This document shows positions 52,263 through 61,451 of a stretch of DNA of 64,000 nt, one piece after another. How positions within the stretch are numbered: the first letter of the stretch is position 1; each line of letters opens with the position of its first letter. The position numbers were made by a program, and so were the translations under genes. This stretch comes from Vreelandella zhanjiangensis DSM 21076 (GTDB taxonomy: Bacteria > Pseudomonadota > Gammaproteobacteria > Pseudomonadales > Halomonadaceae), in contig NZ_KB898651.1 in the NCBI RefSeq assembly GCF_000377665.1, forward strand, positions 241,225 through 305,224, written 5' to 3'. A model generated the notes under the pieces. That model searched no databases. It saw only the letters and a program-made list of their open reading frames with translations, and was not told the origin of the DNA.

Positions 52263-52835
52263 ATGCCATCACACATTACCCCTCCGTTAATCGCAGGCAA
52301 TCTCGCCATCGATTTCATCAATACACAGTTTGGCGTAGGGGAAGAGCACCAGGAGTGTCTGACCGACAACAATAGTGTCATCGCGTGGCTTCAACAGGCG
52401 GGCGTGTTGCCGGAATACCGTGAAAGCCCACCGCCTGGGCTAGCCCACCTTGCACGTGAATTGCGTGACAACATGCGAGAGCTGCTTATCTCGGCCCAGC
52501 AAGGAAGGGGTGCGGATCCCGCAGTGATAAATCACGTGCTGGAACGGGGCTGCCCCCTGGAAAAAATTGAATGGCAGCCAGCGGAAGCGGCATTTCAGAA
52601 AAAAACCCTAAGGCGCAACCTAGAAAGCGAGAGCCTGTTGCAGCCTGTCGCATGGGCGTTAGTTCAGCTGCTTACCGAAGAAGATGTACAACTCGTTAAA
52701 GAGTGCGAAGCCTCGGATTGCATTCTCCTGTTCCACGATCAAACAAAATCTCACCGACGCCGCTGGTGTAGCATGGCGTCTTGCGGAAATAGAATGAAGG
52801 CGGCCGCGCACCGGGCTCGAAAAAAGACCGGATAA
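52263..52835 (+). CDS. ABATE/CGNR zinc-finger regulator
   Basis: The 190-residue protein has an N-terminal ABATE-type domain (GNLAIDFINTQ) and a C-terminal CGNR zinc finger: CILLFHDQTKSHRRRWCS, ASCGNRMKAAAHRARKK. This family contains transcriptional regulators often next to metabolic genes. It likely controls the divergent hydrolase and itself through the doubled operator. The ligand is not known. Confidence 0.9.
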   Translation: MPSHITPPLIAGNLAIDFINTQFGVGEEHQECLTDNNSVIAWLQQAGVLPEYRESPPPGLAHLARELRDNMRELLISAQQGRGADPAVINHVLERGCPLEKIEWQPAEAAFQKKTLRRNLESESLLQPVAWALVQLLTEEDVQLVKECEASDCILLFHDQTKSHRRRWCSMASCGNRMKAAAHRARKKTG

Positions 52836-52962
52836 CCGCACCTTAAAGTAATCAGCAAAACTTGCGCCTTATTCGCTTGTCCTATTTACGACAGAAAACG
52901 CCTCAAGCGCTTGATCAAGACTGATTTCCCTTCAACTTTTCCCACCGCCGGTGACACTAGCC

Positions 52963-53397
52963 ATGATGAAAACAGCGTTAGCCCTATCGTTAACCCTATG
53001 CACCACGATGCTGATCAGCGGGTGTAACCAAGACACCAATACCACCGCCTCAAACACAGCGGATGCAGATACGGTAGCCGAGCAAAGCCCGCCCCCTCAT
53101 GAGGTGACCGATCAATGGGTAGGCCGCTGGGTCGGCGTGGAAGGGTTAGTCCTGAACGTCAGCCAGGACGATTCCGCAGGCCCCGGCCATTATCTGCTTG
53201 AAATGCAGTACGGCCTGGACGCCGACCAAAGCGGCACATTCGAAGGGCAAGCCACAGACGAAGGCATAAGCTTCAGCCGCGATGATGGCTCACAGTTACT
53301 TCGCGCGGGTGACGGCGAAGCCACGGGCTTGAAATGGCTGGCGGAGAAGGAAGACTGCCTGGTAGTGCAATCCGGTGAAGGCTATTGTCGCGATTGA
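52963..53397 (+). CDS. Small lipoprotein of unknown function
   Basis: The 144-residue precursor has a lipoprotein signal (LCTTMLISGC, lipidated Cys near residue 20) followed by an Asn/Thr/Ala-rich linker and a globular domain with DQWVGRWVGVEGLVLNV and a C-terminal Cys pair (EDCLVVQSGEGYC). I do not recognise the family. The start could be ATG 52963 or 52966. It is 127 bp after the CGNR gene and not clearly in its operon. Confidence 0.8.
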   Translation: MMKTALALSLTLCTTMLISGCNQDTNTTASNTADADTVAEQSPPPHEVTDQWVGRWVGVEGLVLNVSQDDSAGPGHYLLEMQYGLDADQSGTFEGQATDEGISFSRDDGSQLLRAGDGEATGLKWLAEKEDCLVVQSGEGYCRD

Positions 53398-53418
53398 CCG
53401 GCCCGGCAATCACAAGAA

Positions 53419-53444
53419 GCGGCTACCCGTTTATGGGTAACCGC
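53419..53444. terminator. Hairpin between convergent lipoprotein and rnz genes
   Basis: GCGG-TACCC and GGGTA-CCGC pair around GTTTAT. It lies between the two stop codons and could end either transcript, though T-tracts are poor. Confidence 0.55.
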
Positions 53445-53476
53445 CTGCCTGCAAGAATGGTTGAAACATAAAAAGA

Positions 53477-54439
53477 CTATTCGCCCGCCACTTCAGAAAA
53501 GTGGCCCGATTTATCCAGGGTAAATTCGACAAAGTCCCGCGCCAGGTAAAGCGAGCCCGAATACGCGCTCTGGGCTTCTTTGCGGATATCCTCGATGGAA
53601 GGCGACGCCTGAGGGTTGAACTGATAACGCGGGCTAAAGTGCGTCAGCACCAGGTTAGGCAGCGCGACCGATTCGGCAAAATCCCCAACAAGCTTGGCGT
53701 AGCTATGCCCCACTTCAATCGCCTTCTGGGCCATCTCTTGGGTATAGGTGGCTTCATGCACCAGCACTTGAGCACCCGCGCATGCGTCAATCAACAACTC
53801 AGGCCGGTCATTGTCTCCCGCGATCACTACTTTCCTGGGCTTGTTCTTGAAGATTAAGTAGTCAGCGCTTTTTAACTGCTCGCCCGCAAACTCAACATCA
53901 AACCCTTGCTTCAACTGACCCCACAACGGCCCTCTCGGGATGCCCTTTTGGGTTAGCTTTTCGATATCTAAAGCAGCGTCGACGTTTTTCTCAGTAAACG
54001 CATAGGCGTAGCACGCCACCCGATGGGAAAGCCTGAACGTGGCAACCGTTATGTTCGCAAACTCAACGCTAGGCAGGTCGTCCGAGGCGATAAACTCCAG
54101 GGCGAAAGGCAAGCCTAGCTGTGTGGTTTCACAGGTCGCCTCCAACCATGCTTTGATGCCTGCAGGCGCCACAATGGTAAGCGGCGCTTTACGGCCATTC
54201 ATCCCCGCACTCGCCAATATGCCCGGCAGCCCATAGCAGTGGTCGCCATGTACGTGGGTAATCAAAATGGCTTTTAGTGAATTAAACGACAGCTTCGTGC
54301 GCAAGACCTGATGCTGGGTGCCCTCCCCGCAATCAATCAGGTACCAGCCTTTCCCCTTGCTCTCGCGCAAGGCGATGCCGGTGACGTTGCGGGTCTTGGT
54401 GGGCACGCCAGCGGAGGTGCCTAAGAATAATAGATTCAT
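53477..54439 (-). CDS. rnz: Ribonuclease Z
   Basis: RNase Z is a metallo-beta-lactamase nuclease that processes tRNA 3' ends. The 320-residue protein starts MNLLFLGTSAGVPTKTRNVT, has the zinc motif HVHGDH at 62-67, later HATY/VIAGDN segments and a final conserved LTHFSPRYQ. Here all three tRNA genes encode CCA, so a role in other RNAs or CCA-less precursors is possible. It is a single leftward gene. Confidence 0.95.
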   Translation of the reverse strand: MNLLFLGTSAGVPTKTRNVTGIALRESKGKGWYLIDCGEGTQHQVLRTKLSFNSLKAILITHVHGDHCYGLPGILASAGMNGRKAPLTIVAPAGIKAWLEATCETTQLGLPFALEFIASDDLPSVEFANITVATFRLSHRVACYAYAFTEKNVDAALDIEKLTQKGIPRGPLWGQLKQGFDVEFAGEQLKSADYLIFKNKPRKVVIAGDNDRPELLIDACAGAQVLVHEATYTQEMAQKAIEVGHSYAKLVGDFAESVALPNLVLTHFSPRYQFNPQASPSIEDIRKEAQSAYSGSLYLARDFVEFTLDKSGHFSEVAGE

Positions 54440-54616
54440 ATTTTATTTATGCTCTCTTGCGCTCGCTCTGTAAAGGCTTCGGGCTACCGCACAGTAAGCT
54501 CCGCTTCTCAAGTTTTTTCACGGCAGAGTGGTCAGCAAGCTGCCCTTTCCTTTAAAAAGAAATAACCGATAACTGGCAATATCCGTGCGGCGAGCAGTAC
54601 CGCCACCCCCATAAAT

Positions 54617-54685
54617 TTGATTTAGATCAACTTTATCGCAGACATCTTTTATGAAGACTTTAGTATCAATTCTTGGCGCCGATAC
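54617..54685 (+). promoter_or_regulatory. ANR/FNR box and possible sigma-28 promoter of the chemoreceptor
   Basis: TTGATTTAGATCAA (54617-54630) is a perfect FNR/ANR consensus. A -10-like TATGAA at 54650-54655 places a start about 39 bp downstream of its centre, near the class II activation position. GCCGATAC at 54678-54685 matches seven of eight bases of the flagellar sigma-28 -10, though its -35 is weak. These lie in the 339-bp rnz/MCP gap; the rest shows nothing recognised. Confidence 0.7.
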
Positions 54686-54778
54686 AAGAGAAAGGATCCT
54701 TTAGCGCTCAACCGCATACTGACTACAGGCCCCGCCCCGCAAGCTTCATGAATTAACCTTTCCATGTGAGAAAACATA

Positions 54779-56728
54779 ATGCTGCAGGCACTACACCGTG
54801 TTTCCTTGGGCCGTAAATTTGTACTAGTTCTCGCCTTACCATTGGTGGCCATGACGTGGTTAGCCATATCGGGGATTTTGGAACGAAAAGAGCTTGTCTC
54901 TGAAATGGGACATCTTCAGGAAATGACGGTGCTGAGCCAATATGCTGGGGTTCTGGTTCATGAACTTCAGCGCGAGCGAGGAGTGACAGCCGCATTTTTA
55001 GGCAGCAATGGTCAAAATTTCCGTACGGAACTACCTAGCCAGCGTCGAAAAACTGATGAGCGTCTCAACGAGTTCAACACATATACAAATAGCCTAACTT
55101 ATTCTGGCAACGATGCCGCGGTACAGGCACAAGTGAGCCAGGCTAATAACCTGTTGAGTGCTTTAGCCGCCCATCGCCAGCGCGTTGACCGACAGGAAAT
55201 AGCAGGTGAGCAGTCAAACGCCTACTACACAGATATTAATAACTTTTTAATTAGCATTGTTAGCCAATTGACGTTTAGTGTTGAGCAAGGCGAAGTTATC
55301 AGACAGCTCAACGCTTATTATAACCTTTTAAACATCAAAGAATTAGCGGGCATAGAGCGCGCCATGTTAACCACTGCTTTTAGTACCAACACTCTGTCTC
55401 CAACGATGTACACCAGCCTGCTCTCGTTAACAGGTCGCTCTAGCGTCTATATCAGCAGCTTCAATAGCTTTTCGGATGAAAGTATTCAAAGCGAACTTGC
55501 AGCGGTATTGGCAAGTGATCTTGCCCGCAACCTGGCGGATATGCGGCGCGTCGCGATAACACAAGGCGTTGCGGGCAATTTTAATATCGACCATCAACAA
55601 TGGTTTGAGCAGCAGACCCTGCTGATTGATCGCTTAGCAGAAGTAAGTCAGAAGGCGGCCGAAGCCTTGCTTGATACTACCCAGAGCTTGCGTGATAAAG
55701 CGGTCAGTGAACTGACTTATTACCTGATTTTTTCGTTAGCCGCTGCGATTCTAGCCATACTGCTAGCAGTACTTATTGTCCGCAGTATTGCGCGCCCGTT
55801 ACAAGTAGCGCTGGAAAACATCCAAACACGCGGTGGTGATCTCACTCAGCGCCTAGCCGTTCCAGGAAGCGATGAGCTTTCTATGCTGTATCACGCATTC
55901 AATGAATCGACGCTTAAAACAGAAGAGTTAGTGGCCAGCATTAAACAGGGTGCTCAGTCTGTTGAGTTAGCCAGTAAGGAAATTGCGAAAGGTAACGCAG
56001 ATCTAGCACAACGCACTGAAGAACAATCCGCTTCGTTAGTTGAAACGGCTTCCAGCATGGAGCAGATAACAGCGACCGTAAAACAGAGCGCAGATACCGC
56101 TCAACAAGCACGGCTTTCCACACAGGAAATGGCTGACCAGGCCAATGAGGCGAACGATATAGCCGAACGGGCACGCGTGGCGATGGAACAGATCGAAGAA
56201 GCCAACCAGCAAGTAACGGCGATAGTCGAGGCTATTGATAATATTGCTTTTCAAACCAACATCCTGGCGTTGAATGCCTCAGTAGAGGCGGCGCGCGCTG
56301 GCGAGCAAGGCCGTGGGTTCGCGGTAGTGGCCTCCGAAGTGCGTAATCTGGCAAGCCGAAGTGCAGAAGAAGCCAAGCAGATCCGAAAGCTTATCAGCAA
56401 CAATGTCGACAGCATAAAAGAAGGCGGGAATCTGGTAACGTCCACCAGCGAAACGCTAAAAACTATTGCAAAACGCGCACAGCATACCGCTGCCTTAGTG
56501 TCAGAAATATCATCCGCGACCACTGAGCAATCATCGGGTATTGAGCAAATCAACCAAGCGTTGACTCAGTTGGAAGAAGTAACCCAGCAAAACGCGGCGC
56601 TGGTTGAGCAAGTGGCCACAGCAAGCCGCTCACTGGATGACCAGGCAGGCGACATGGCCAATATGGTGGGCCGCTTCAAGGTTAGCGAAGAGAATAACTC
56701 ATTGGCATTAGCCCATTACGGCTACTAG
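54779..56728 (+). CDS. Methyl-accepting chemotaxis protein with NIT sensor domain
   Basis: The 649-residue chemoreceptor has a first membrane helix near 12-31, a periplasmic NIT (nitrate/nitrite-sensing) domain containing [19 protein letters not shown], a second helix near 315-336, a HAMP domain, and a signalling hairpin with [20 protein letters not shown] near 486. It lacks a C-terminal NWETF-type tether. The ANR box upstream supports a link to low oxygen or nitrate. It is a single gene, not near che or fla genes. Confidence 0.95.
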   Translation: MLQALHRVSLGRKFVLVLALPLVAMTWLAISGILERKELVSEMGHLQEMTVLSQYAGVLVHELQRERGVTAAFLGSNGQNFRTELPSQRRKTDERLNEFNTYTNSLTYSGNDAAVQAQVSQANNLLSALAAHRQRVDRQEIAGEQSNAYYTDINNFLISIVSQLTFSVEQGEVIRQLNAYYNLLNIKELAGIERAMLTTAFSTNTLSPTMYTSLLSLTGRSSVYISSFNSFSDESIQSELAAVLASDLARNLADMRRVAITQGVAGNFNIDHQQWFEQQTLLIDRLAEVSQKAAEALLDTTQSLRDKAVSELTYYLIFSLAAAILAILLAVLIVRSIARPLQVALENIQTRGGDLTQRLAVPGSDELSMLYHAFNESTLKTEELVASIKQGAQSVELASKEIAKGNADLAQRTEEQSASLVETASSMEQITATVKQSADTAQQARLSTQEMADQANEANDIAERARVAMEQIEEANQQVTAIVEAIDNIAFQTNILALNASVEAARAGEQGRGFAVVASEVRNLASRSAEEAKQIRKLISNNVDSIKEGGNLVTSTSETLKTIAKRAQHTAALVSEISSATTEQSSGIEQINQALTQLEEVTQQNAALVEQVATASRSLDDQAGDMANMVGRFKVSEENNSLALAHYGY

Positions 56729-56810
56729 CTCGACGAAAACGTATTCCTAAAGACATAGTAGCTATTCAGCAAGCCTTCAATACGCGATGTAAGCTTTTAA
56801 ATAAGGCGGT

Positions 56811-56837
56811 AAGCGCTGGTTTCTCAAAACCGGCGCT
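56811..56837 (+). terminator. Hairpin after the chemoreceptor gene
   Basis: AGCGCTGGTTT and AAACCGGCGCT pair (one G-T) around TCTCA. It has no T-tract; it may end the chemoreceptor mRNA or be structural. Confidence 0.4.
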
Positions 56838-56989
56838 GAAGCCTCTTCAACATTCTCAGTTTTCCTATTTCAGCCTATAGCTGACAGCGATCAACATAAC
56901 CGCTAATAAGTTGCATTAACGCAAGCATATTAGCGTTTCATGTGATACCAATGGTTAGGCAACCCACTCTCTGTTAGGGAAGATTTGCC

Positions 56990-58117
56990 ATGTCAGCCAC
57001 GAACGAGAAAGTCTTCATCAGCCCCGGCCGCTACGTGCAGGGAGAAGGCGTTACCGCACGCGCCGGTCACTACGTCTCGGCACTCGGGAAAACGGCACTG
57101 CTGATTGCCGACGATGTGGTTTGGGACATCGCGGGCAAGGAGCTTAGCGCTAGTCTTAAAAGCGAAGGTATCAGTTTCGAGCGCGCAGTGTTTGAGGGCG
57201 AAGCCTCTAACCGCGAAATCGACCGCCTCGTTGAGCTTGGCCGCAAGCAGCAGGCAGACGTTGTTATTGGCTTTGGTGGCGGTAAAGCCATCGACACCGC
57301 CAAGGGTGTGGCTGAAAAGCTCGAAGCGGCCTGTGCCGTACTGCCCACGACCGCCTCTACCGATGCGCCCACCAGCGCCCTATCGGTCATCTACAGCGAC
57401 GATGGCGAGTTCGAGTCCTACCGCTTCTACAGCAAGAACCCCGACTTGGTACTGGTAGATACCGGCATCATCTGCAAGGCACCGCCGCGATTCCTGGCCT
57501 CGGGCATTGCCGATGCGCTGGCTACCTGGGTTGAAGCGCGCGCCGCCATTCGCGCTAACGCCCACAATATGGCGGGCGGTAAAGCCACATTGCTAGGCGC
57601 CACAATTGGTGAGAAGTGCGAAGACATCCTCTTCGAGCACGCCATGCTGGCTTACCAAGCCAACGAAGCGCAAATCGTTACGCCCTCGTTTGAAGCCGTG
57701 GTCGAGGCCAACACGCTACTTAGCGGCTTGGGCTTTGAGAGCGGCGGCCTGGCGGCAGCGCACGCCATTCATAATGGCTTCACCGCCCTGCATGGCGAGA
57801 TTCACAATCTGACCCACGGCGAAAAAGTAGCGTACGGCACGGTCGCGCAGCTGATTCTGGATCAAACGCCCCAGGCGGAGCTGGAAGAGTATCTGGATCT
57901 CTACATAGCGCTGGGCCTGCCGGTCACGCTGAAAGCACTCAAGCTCGACCAGGCAAGCGAAGAAGATCTTTACCGCGTAGCCGAGGCGGCGCTTAAAGAA
58001 GGTGAATCAAGCCATAATCTGGCCTATGAACTGACGCCTAAGCAGATAGTCCATGCTATCAAAGCGGTGGATGCTCATGCGCGGGCGTTTATGGAGAAGA
58101 TGGGGGTGAGCGAGTAA
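56990..58117 (+). CDS. gldA: Glycerol dehydrogenase
   Basis: GldA oxidises glycerol to dihydroxyacetone with NAD+. The 375-residue protein of the iron-type alcohol dehydrogenase superfamily has VIGFGGGKAIDTAKG, LPTTASTDAPTSALSVIY, metal-ligand histidines in AAAHAIHNGFTAL and THGEKVAYGT. It is close to E. coli GldA (367). GGGA lies 9 bp before the ATG. No dihydroxyacetone kinase is nearby. Confidence 0.95.
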   Translation: MSATNEKVFISPGRYVQGEGVTARAGHYVSALGKTALLIADDVVWDIAGKELSASLKSEGISFERAVFEGEASNREIDRLVELGRKQQADVVIGFGGGKAIDTAKGVAEKLEAACAVLPTTASTDAPTSALSVIYSDDGEFESYRFYSKNPDLVLVDTGIICKAPPRFLASGIADALATWVEARAAIRANAHNMAGGKATLLGATIGEKCEDILFEHAMLAYQANEAQIVTPSFEAVVEANTLLSGLGFESGGLAAAHAIHNGFTALHGEIHNLTHGEKVAYGTVAQLILDQTPQAELEEYLDLYIALGLPVTLKALKLDQASEEDLYRVAEAALKEGESSHNLAYELTPKQIVHAIKAVDAHARAFMEKMGVSE

Positions 58118-58129
58118 AGCCCACAAGGC

Positions 58130-58157
58130 ATATGGCGCCACGTGTGTGGCGCCATAT
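58130..58157 (+). terminator. Palindrome after gldA
   Basis: ATATGGCGCCAC and GTGGCGCCATAT with a short loop form a perfect strong hairpin 12 bp beyond the gldA stop; it lacks a T-tract. Confidence 0.6.
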
Positions 58158-58173
58158 TGATCGACTAGCCCTC

Positions 58174-58340
58174 GCGCCGGAAATCAGGTAGCGGCCGTCG
58201 AAGATGATACCCGGTACCGCATTCACCCCGGCTTCCATGAATCGCTGCTCTGTCGCACGAACGTTATTCGCGTACTGATCAGAGCGGGCGATGGCCTCAG
58301 CGGCGTCGCCATAAAGCCCTACCTCAATGGCCTTCGTGAG
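58174..58340 (-). pseudogene. Truncated duplicate of the DsbA-family (FrnE-like) gene
   Basis: The minus strand encodes an in-frame stretch (KAIEVGLYGDAAEAIARSDQ ... AVPGIIFDGRYLISGA) closely matching residues near the C-terminus of the DsbA-family protein at 59081-59734. DNA similarity runs from about 58174 to 58340 against 59145-59311 and stops abruptly at each end. The CPWC active-site part is missing and there is no start, so it is a non-functional remnant. The GST gene lies between the two copies. Confidence 0.85.
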
Positions 58341-58372
58341 AAAGCCGACAAGGAATTAACAGGTAGCGCTTT

Positions 58373-59026
58373 TCAAGATGGAAAAACCACCACGTCATCC
58401 CCCTCTTGCCATGGATGAAACTTGGTCATGGCCTGCAGAAAAAGCGCGTGCTCCAACCAGTGTTGTAGCCACCGCTGAAGGTGCGGGTAAGGTAGGCTAT
58501 AAAAAACATCGCGATCTACATGGGCGAATTGGCGGATAAAAGGCATGATACCAATATCAGCAATGGTCGCGTTATCTCCCAGAAGATAAGGCTTTTGAGT
58601 CAGCTTCTCCTCTAAAACCTGTAAAAAAGCTTCACCCCGCTGCCGGTACTCTGCCTGGGTCATTTCGAGATGTCGGTCGGCGTATTTATAGCGATCCAAC
58701 CAATGTTTAAATTCATTATCATTTTGCTCGATCAGGGCATTGGCCTGAGCCCTAACCTTCACATCTAACAGCCCTTGCGGATCTTGTTGCTCAAGCGCCC
58801 ACACCATTATTTCTCGGCTCTCTTCGATCACAGTACCATCAAAAAGCTGTAAAACAGGCACAGTGCCTTTCGGGCTAATCGCTAGCATCTGGGCCGGTTT
58901 GTTCTTCAATGTGATCTCGCGCAGCTCCACTAGTAACTCAGCAAACAATAAGCCGAGCCGGGCACGCATGGCATAGGGGCAGCGACGAAAAGAGTAAAGG
59001 CGATGAAGTGATGACGTCATGGACAT
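58373..59026 (-). CDS. Glutathione S-transferase family protein
   Basis: The 217-residue protein has an N-terminal thioredoxin-like domain with LYSFRRCPYAMRARLGL and the cis-proline segment GTVPVLQLFDGTVIEESREI, then a helical C-terminal domain (YLLGDNATIADIGIMPF). Single-Cys RCPY resembles omega-type or Grx2-like GSTs. The substrate is unknown. It sits between the dsbA-type gene and its truncated copy. Confidence 0.88.
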   Translation of the reverse strand: MSMTSSLHRLYSFRRCPYAMRARLGLLFAELLVELREITLKNKPAQMLAISPKGTVPVLQLFDGTVIEESREIMVWALEQQDPQGLLDVKVRAQANALIEQNDNEFKHWLDRYKYADRHLEMTQAEYRQRGEAFLQVLEEKLTQKPYLLGDNATIADIGIMPFIRQFAHVDRDVFYSLPYPHLQRWLQHWLEHALFLQAMTKFHPWQEGDDVVVFPS

Positions 59027-59080
59027 TTTTCACAGTTGAATTGAAGTCAGTAGACTCGGTGACCACTCTAAGGCGAGACG

Positions 59081-59734
59081 TTAGCCATTCGCGTTTTCAT
59101 CCGCCACCTGACGTAGCGCATCGACCAGCACGTCAGCGGGCTGGGCGCCAGAAATCAGGTAGCGGCCGTCAAGAATGAACCCCGGTACAGCGCTCACCCC
59201 TGCCTTCATGAACTGCTGTTCTGCCGCTCGAACCTCGTCCGCGTACTGATCAGACCGGGCAATGGCCTCGGCCGTGTCACCGTCAAGCCCAACTTCAATG
59301 GCCTTCTCGCGTAGAACCTCTGGGTCTGAAGGGTTTTTCGCCTCACCGAAGTAGGCCTCAAACAGTGCCAATTGCAGGGGCGTCTCACGGTTTTGCGTTG
59401 CGGCCCATACCAGCACGCGGTGGGCATCGAACGTATTGTTCGCCCGCCTCTCCTGGGCTCCACGGAAATTCAATCCCAGCTCTTCGGCGACCTTCATGAT
59501 CTCGCGCTGGGACTGCTCCATGGTGGCCGCATCCTTGCCGTACTTGCGGCAAAGGTGCTCAAGTATTGGCTCGCCCTCGGGCGGCATGTCCCGGTTGAGC
59601 TCAAAGGGCTGCCAGTGAAGCTCGACCTCGATCTCGCCCTTCAAGGTTTCCAGCGCTTGTTCCAGGCGCCGGTAGCCGATCGCACACCACGGGCAGGCAA
59701 CATCGGACACCAGGTCAATTCTCAACGTTTGCAT
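59081..59734 (-). CDS. DsbA-family oxidoreductase, FrnE-like
   Basis: The 217-residue cytoplasmic protein (no signal peptide) starts MQTLRIDLVSDVACPWCAIGYRRLEQAL with the CPWC redox motif at about 14-17 and ends in the SAVPGFILDGRYLISGAQ segment common to FrnE-type 2-hydroxychromene-isomerase-like thioredoxin-fold proteins. It likely acts in disulfide exchange under oxidative stress, as in other FrnE proteins. Part of it is duplicated as the remnant at 58174-58340. Confidence 0.9.
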   Translation of the reverse strand: MQTLRIDLVSDVACPWCAIGYRRLEQALETLKGEIEVELHWQPFELNRDMPPEGEPILEHLCRKYGKDAATMEQSQREIMKVAEELGLNFRGAQERRANNTFDAHRVLVWAATQNRETPLQLALFEAYFGEAKNPSDPEVLREKAIEVGLDGDTAEAIARSDQYADEVRAAEQQFMKAGVSAVPGFILDGRYLISGAQPADVLVDALRQVADENANG

Positions 59735-59825
59735 TGGGCAATCCCCTCATTCGATCAAACTGAAGAAAGCATGGTACGTGCCTATAGAAAGTAACGACAG
59801 TACCGTCATGTAACGAATAAAGGCG

Positions 59826-60242
59826 TTACTCGATAGTGGGTTCCGGTAACACCGGCGGCGTACTGTCCATATAGGTCAGGAAGTCTTGCCAGATGTCGTG
59901 CGTTCGCTGTTTCGTTAAACGGGTACTGCACGTAATGCCCATGACGTTCCGAATGGTCCCCTCGCGCCACTGCGTATAGACAGCGCCGCAATGGGCAGCG
60001 GCATACGCCTGCCACTGCTTTTGAGCCACCTTGATAGCATCGACTAACGCAGGGTCAGCCGCGCTATGTTCAATGCTCGTTTCCAGATAGTGGGTAAGTA
60101 CGTCCTCGGCGGCCTCTAACTCGATAGCCGCGCACCGATTGGTCTCGAGCGTGTTTCTGATGTTATTGCAATCAAGCGCCTCGTCATCAGCCACGGCTGA
60201 TAACGACAGCGAAGCGAGCACTATGAATAGCCACTGTTTCAT
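59826..60242 (-). CDS. LprI-like secreted protein (DUF1311 family)
   Basis: The 138-residue precursor has a signal peptide (MKQWLFIVLASLSLSAVADD) and a Cys-containing helical domain (LDCNNIRNTLETNRCAAIELEAAE; QWQAYAAAHCGA) typical of the LprI/DUF1311 group, some of which inhibit lysozyme. The ATG at 60242 has GGGGA 7 bp upstream; a longer in-frame start would remove the signal. It may be the most distal cassette of the array to its right, but no attC is seen after it. Confidence 0.8.
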   Translation of the reverse strand: MKQWLFIVLASLSLSAVADDEALDCNNIRNTLETNRCAAIELEAAEDVLTHYLETSIEHSAADPALVDAIKVAQKQWQAYAAAHCGAVYTQWREGTIRNVMGITCSTRLTKQRTHDIWQDFLTYMDSTPPVLPEPTIE

Positions 60243-60320
60243 TTTTTTCCCCAAACGCACATAAGGTGCTGGCCAAGCGGGCACAACCGCCATGTTCTCA
60301 TATTCGACGCCAGGGAGATC

Positions 60321-60420
60321 ATCTAACCGTTGAACGACCCTGCCTGCGCATTCATGACCTGCACGGGCGGCCAGCCCGGATCTCAGCAAACATTAGCTCG
60401 GCAGCATGTGCTTGTTATAG
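60321..60420 (-). other. Candidate attC site after the lipoprotein cassette
   Basis: On the minus strand it begins with an RYYYAAC-like CTATAAC overlapping the lipoprotein stop and ends with GTTAGAT, a classic attC end. The inner pairing is weak, so this call is tentative. It would close the lipoprotein cassette. Confidence 0.4.
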
Positions 60421-60846
60421 TCCGCAGCCAATTTTATTTGGCTCTTCTGGGCATGGCGTGCTTTCCCCTGCCGTAAGAGTGACACCGTATTGAGGCTGAA
60501 AATCTTGACCACTACTCCACATTGTCGTGTGTGTTTCAAAACCTGCTTTTACTACGCACCAATTCCAAAAAAACACGTTTGAGCCGTGAATCATCAGCGA
60601 TTCAGTGCGCCACTCCTTAATGTTTGGAAAGCGTGCCTCACCTCTATAACTGGTTTTATCTCCCCTTCTCATTTGTTCACGGCCATAAGGGTAGGAGCTT
60701 GATATTAAAGTCACCCAAGCATCCTGAATGGGTTTTCCTTCCACATCGGTGACGAGGATTTCAGCATTCGGCTGAAGCGTTTTGTTTATTGGATAAACAA
60801 CACAGCCTGATAGCAATAGGGCTATCGTTAGTATGAGTAGTTTCAT
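60415..60846 (-). CDS. Cassette-borne lipoprotein of unknown function
   Basis: The 143-residue precursor has a lipoprotein signal (LLILTIALLLSGC, lipidated Cys15) and a carboxypeptidase-regulatory-like beta domain (NAEILVTDVEGKPIQDAWVTL). The rest is not recognised. The ATG at 60846 is chosen because an upstream in-frame start lies inside the preceding attC-like sequence. It is flanked by GTTATAGC upstream and CTATAAC downstream, as for an integron cassette. Confidence 0.75.
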   Translation of the reverse strand: MKLLILTIALLLSGCVVYPINKTLQPNAEILVTDVEGKPIQDAWVTLISSSYPYGREQMRRGDKTSYRGEARFPNIKEWRTESLMIHGSNVFFWNWCVVKAGFETHTTMWSSGQDFQPQYGVTLTAGESTPCPEEPNKIGCGL

Positions 60847-60855
60847 GTTTGATTT

Positions 60856-60925
60856 GCTATAACGTTTGACATGAGAGACATGCTCCGGCTTGCCGGGGCA
60901 TGTCCTCTCGATGGAAGGGGTAGAC
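60856..60925 (-). other. Candidate attC site between DUF5713 and lipoprotein cassettes
   Basis: On the minus strand a 70-bp stretch from GTCTACC to GTTATAGC encloses a long imperfect palindrome (60870-60889 with 60892-60913) that carries unpaired bases, a hallmark of attC. One core is degenerate. The terminal GTTATAGC pairs with the CTATAAC at the start of the next candidate site. Confidence 0.55.
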
Positions 60926-60956
60926 TTGGCGCACAGACTAATGGCGAACCAGAGAA

Positions 60957-61295
60957 TTACCAATCCCGTGGGGCTGTTAGCTCTTCAACGTCTGCCTCGA
61001 AGCCATATGCCTTTGCAATGAACTCGAAGTCTGCTCCGATGTTATCGCGTGCGGCGGTTTCCAACTCGCTTCCGTTTTCTTCAAGTTCTTCGCCAAGAAG
61101 GTTGAAGTCTTCTGTCGCTGCGTGCGTGAGAGTGTAAAGCTGCTCCAAGGAACTGGGCTTCTTGTCCTCAATTGCCTTGCAAAGTTTGAACAGAATCTTA
61201 ATTCCCTTCTCCACCTGAGCAGCGGGAAAGTACGAGTCTTTCTGCATATCGCTCAAGAAACTGTGAGCAAGGATCTGTTGGTTCTGAATCGTCAT
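60957..61295 (-). CDS. DUF5713 family protein in a gene cassette
   Basis: The 112-residue acidic, helical protein (MTIQNQQILAHSFLSDMQKD; VEKGIKILFKLCKAIEDKKP; LEELEENGSELETAARD) fits the DUF5713 family, which has no known function and recurs in integrons. No signal or membrane segment is seen. The start at 61295 has GAGAAAG upstream; a longer in-frame start would run into the attC site. The attC at 61332-61403 precedes it. Confidence 0.8.
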   Translation of the reverse strand: MTIQNQQILAHSFLSDMQKDSYFPAAQVEKGIKILFKLCKAIEDKKPSSLEQLYTLTHAATEDFNLLGEELEENGSELETAARDNIGADFEFIAKAYGFEADVEELTAPRDW

Positions 61296-61331
61296 GTCTT
61301 TCTCGTTGGGTAGTGAAGTGGTTGTCGCCAG

Positions 61332-61403
61332 GCCTAACGCCCTCCTTTGTGGCAAACTTGGAGCGCAGCGGAAGATTTGTCCGACAGCAACGCTTTGTTA
61401 GGC
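61332..61403 (-). other. Integron attC recombination site
   Basis: The 72-bp site starts GCCTAAC and ends GTTAGGC on either strand, matching RYYYAAC...GTTRRRY. The inner arms pair imperfectly (GACAAATCTT with AAGTTTGCC) around CCGCTGCGCTCC, a centre seen in many attC sites. It follows the 315-residue gene and precedes the DUF5713 gene on the same strand, as expected for a cassette boundary. Confidence 0.9.
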
Positions 61404-61451
61404 TAGTAATGCCGCATAGTTTTTGTAGGCGCGAGTCATAAAACAATCGAA

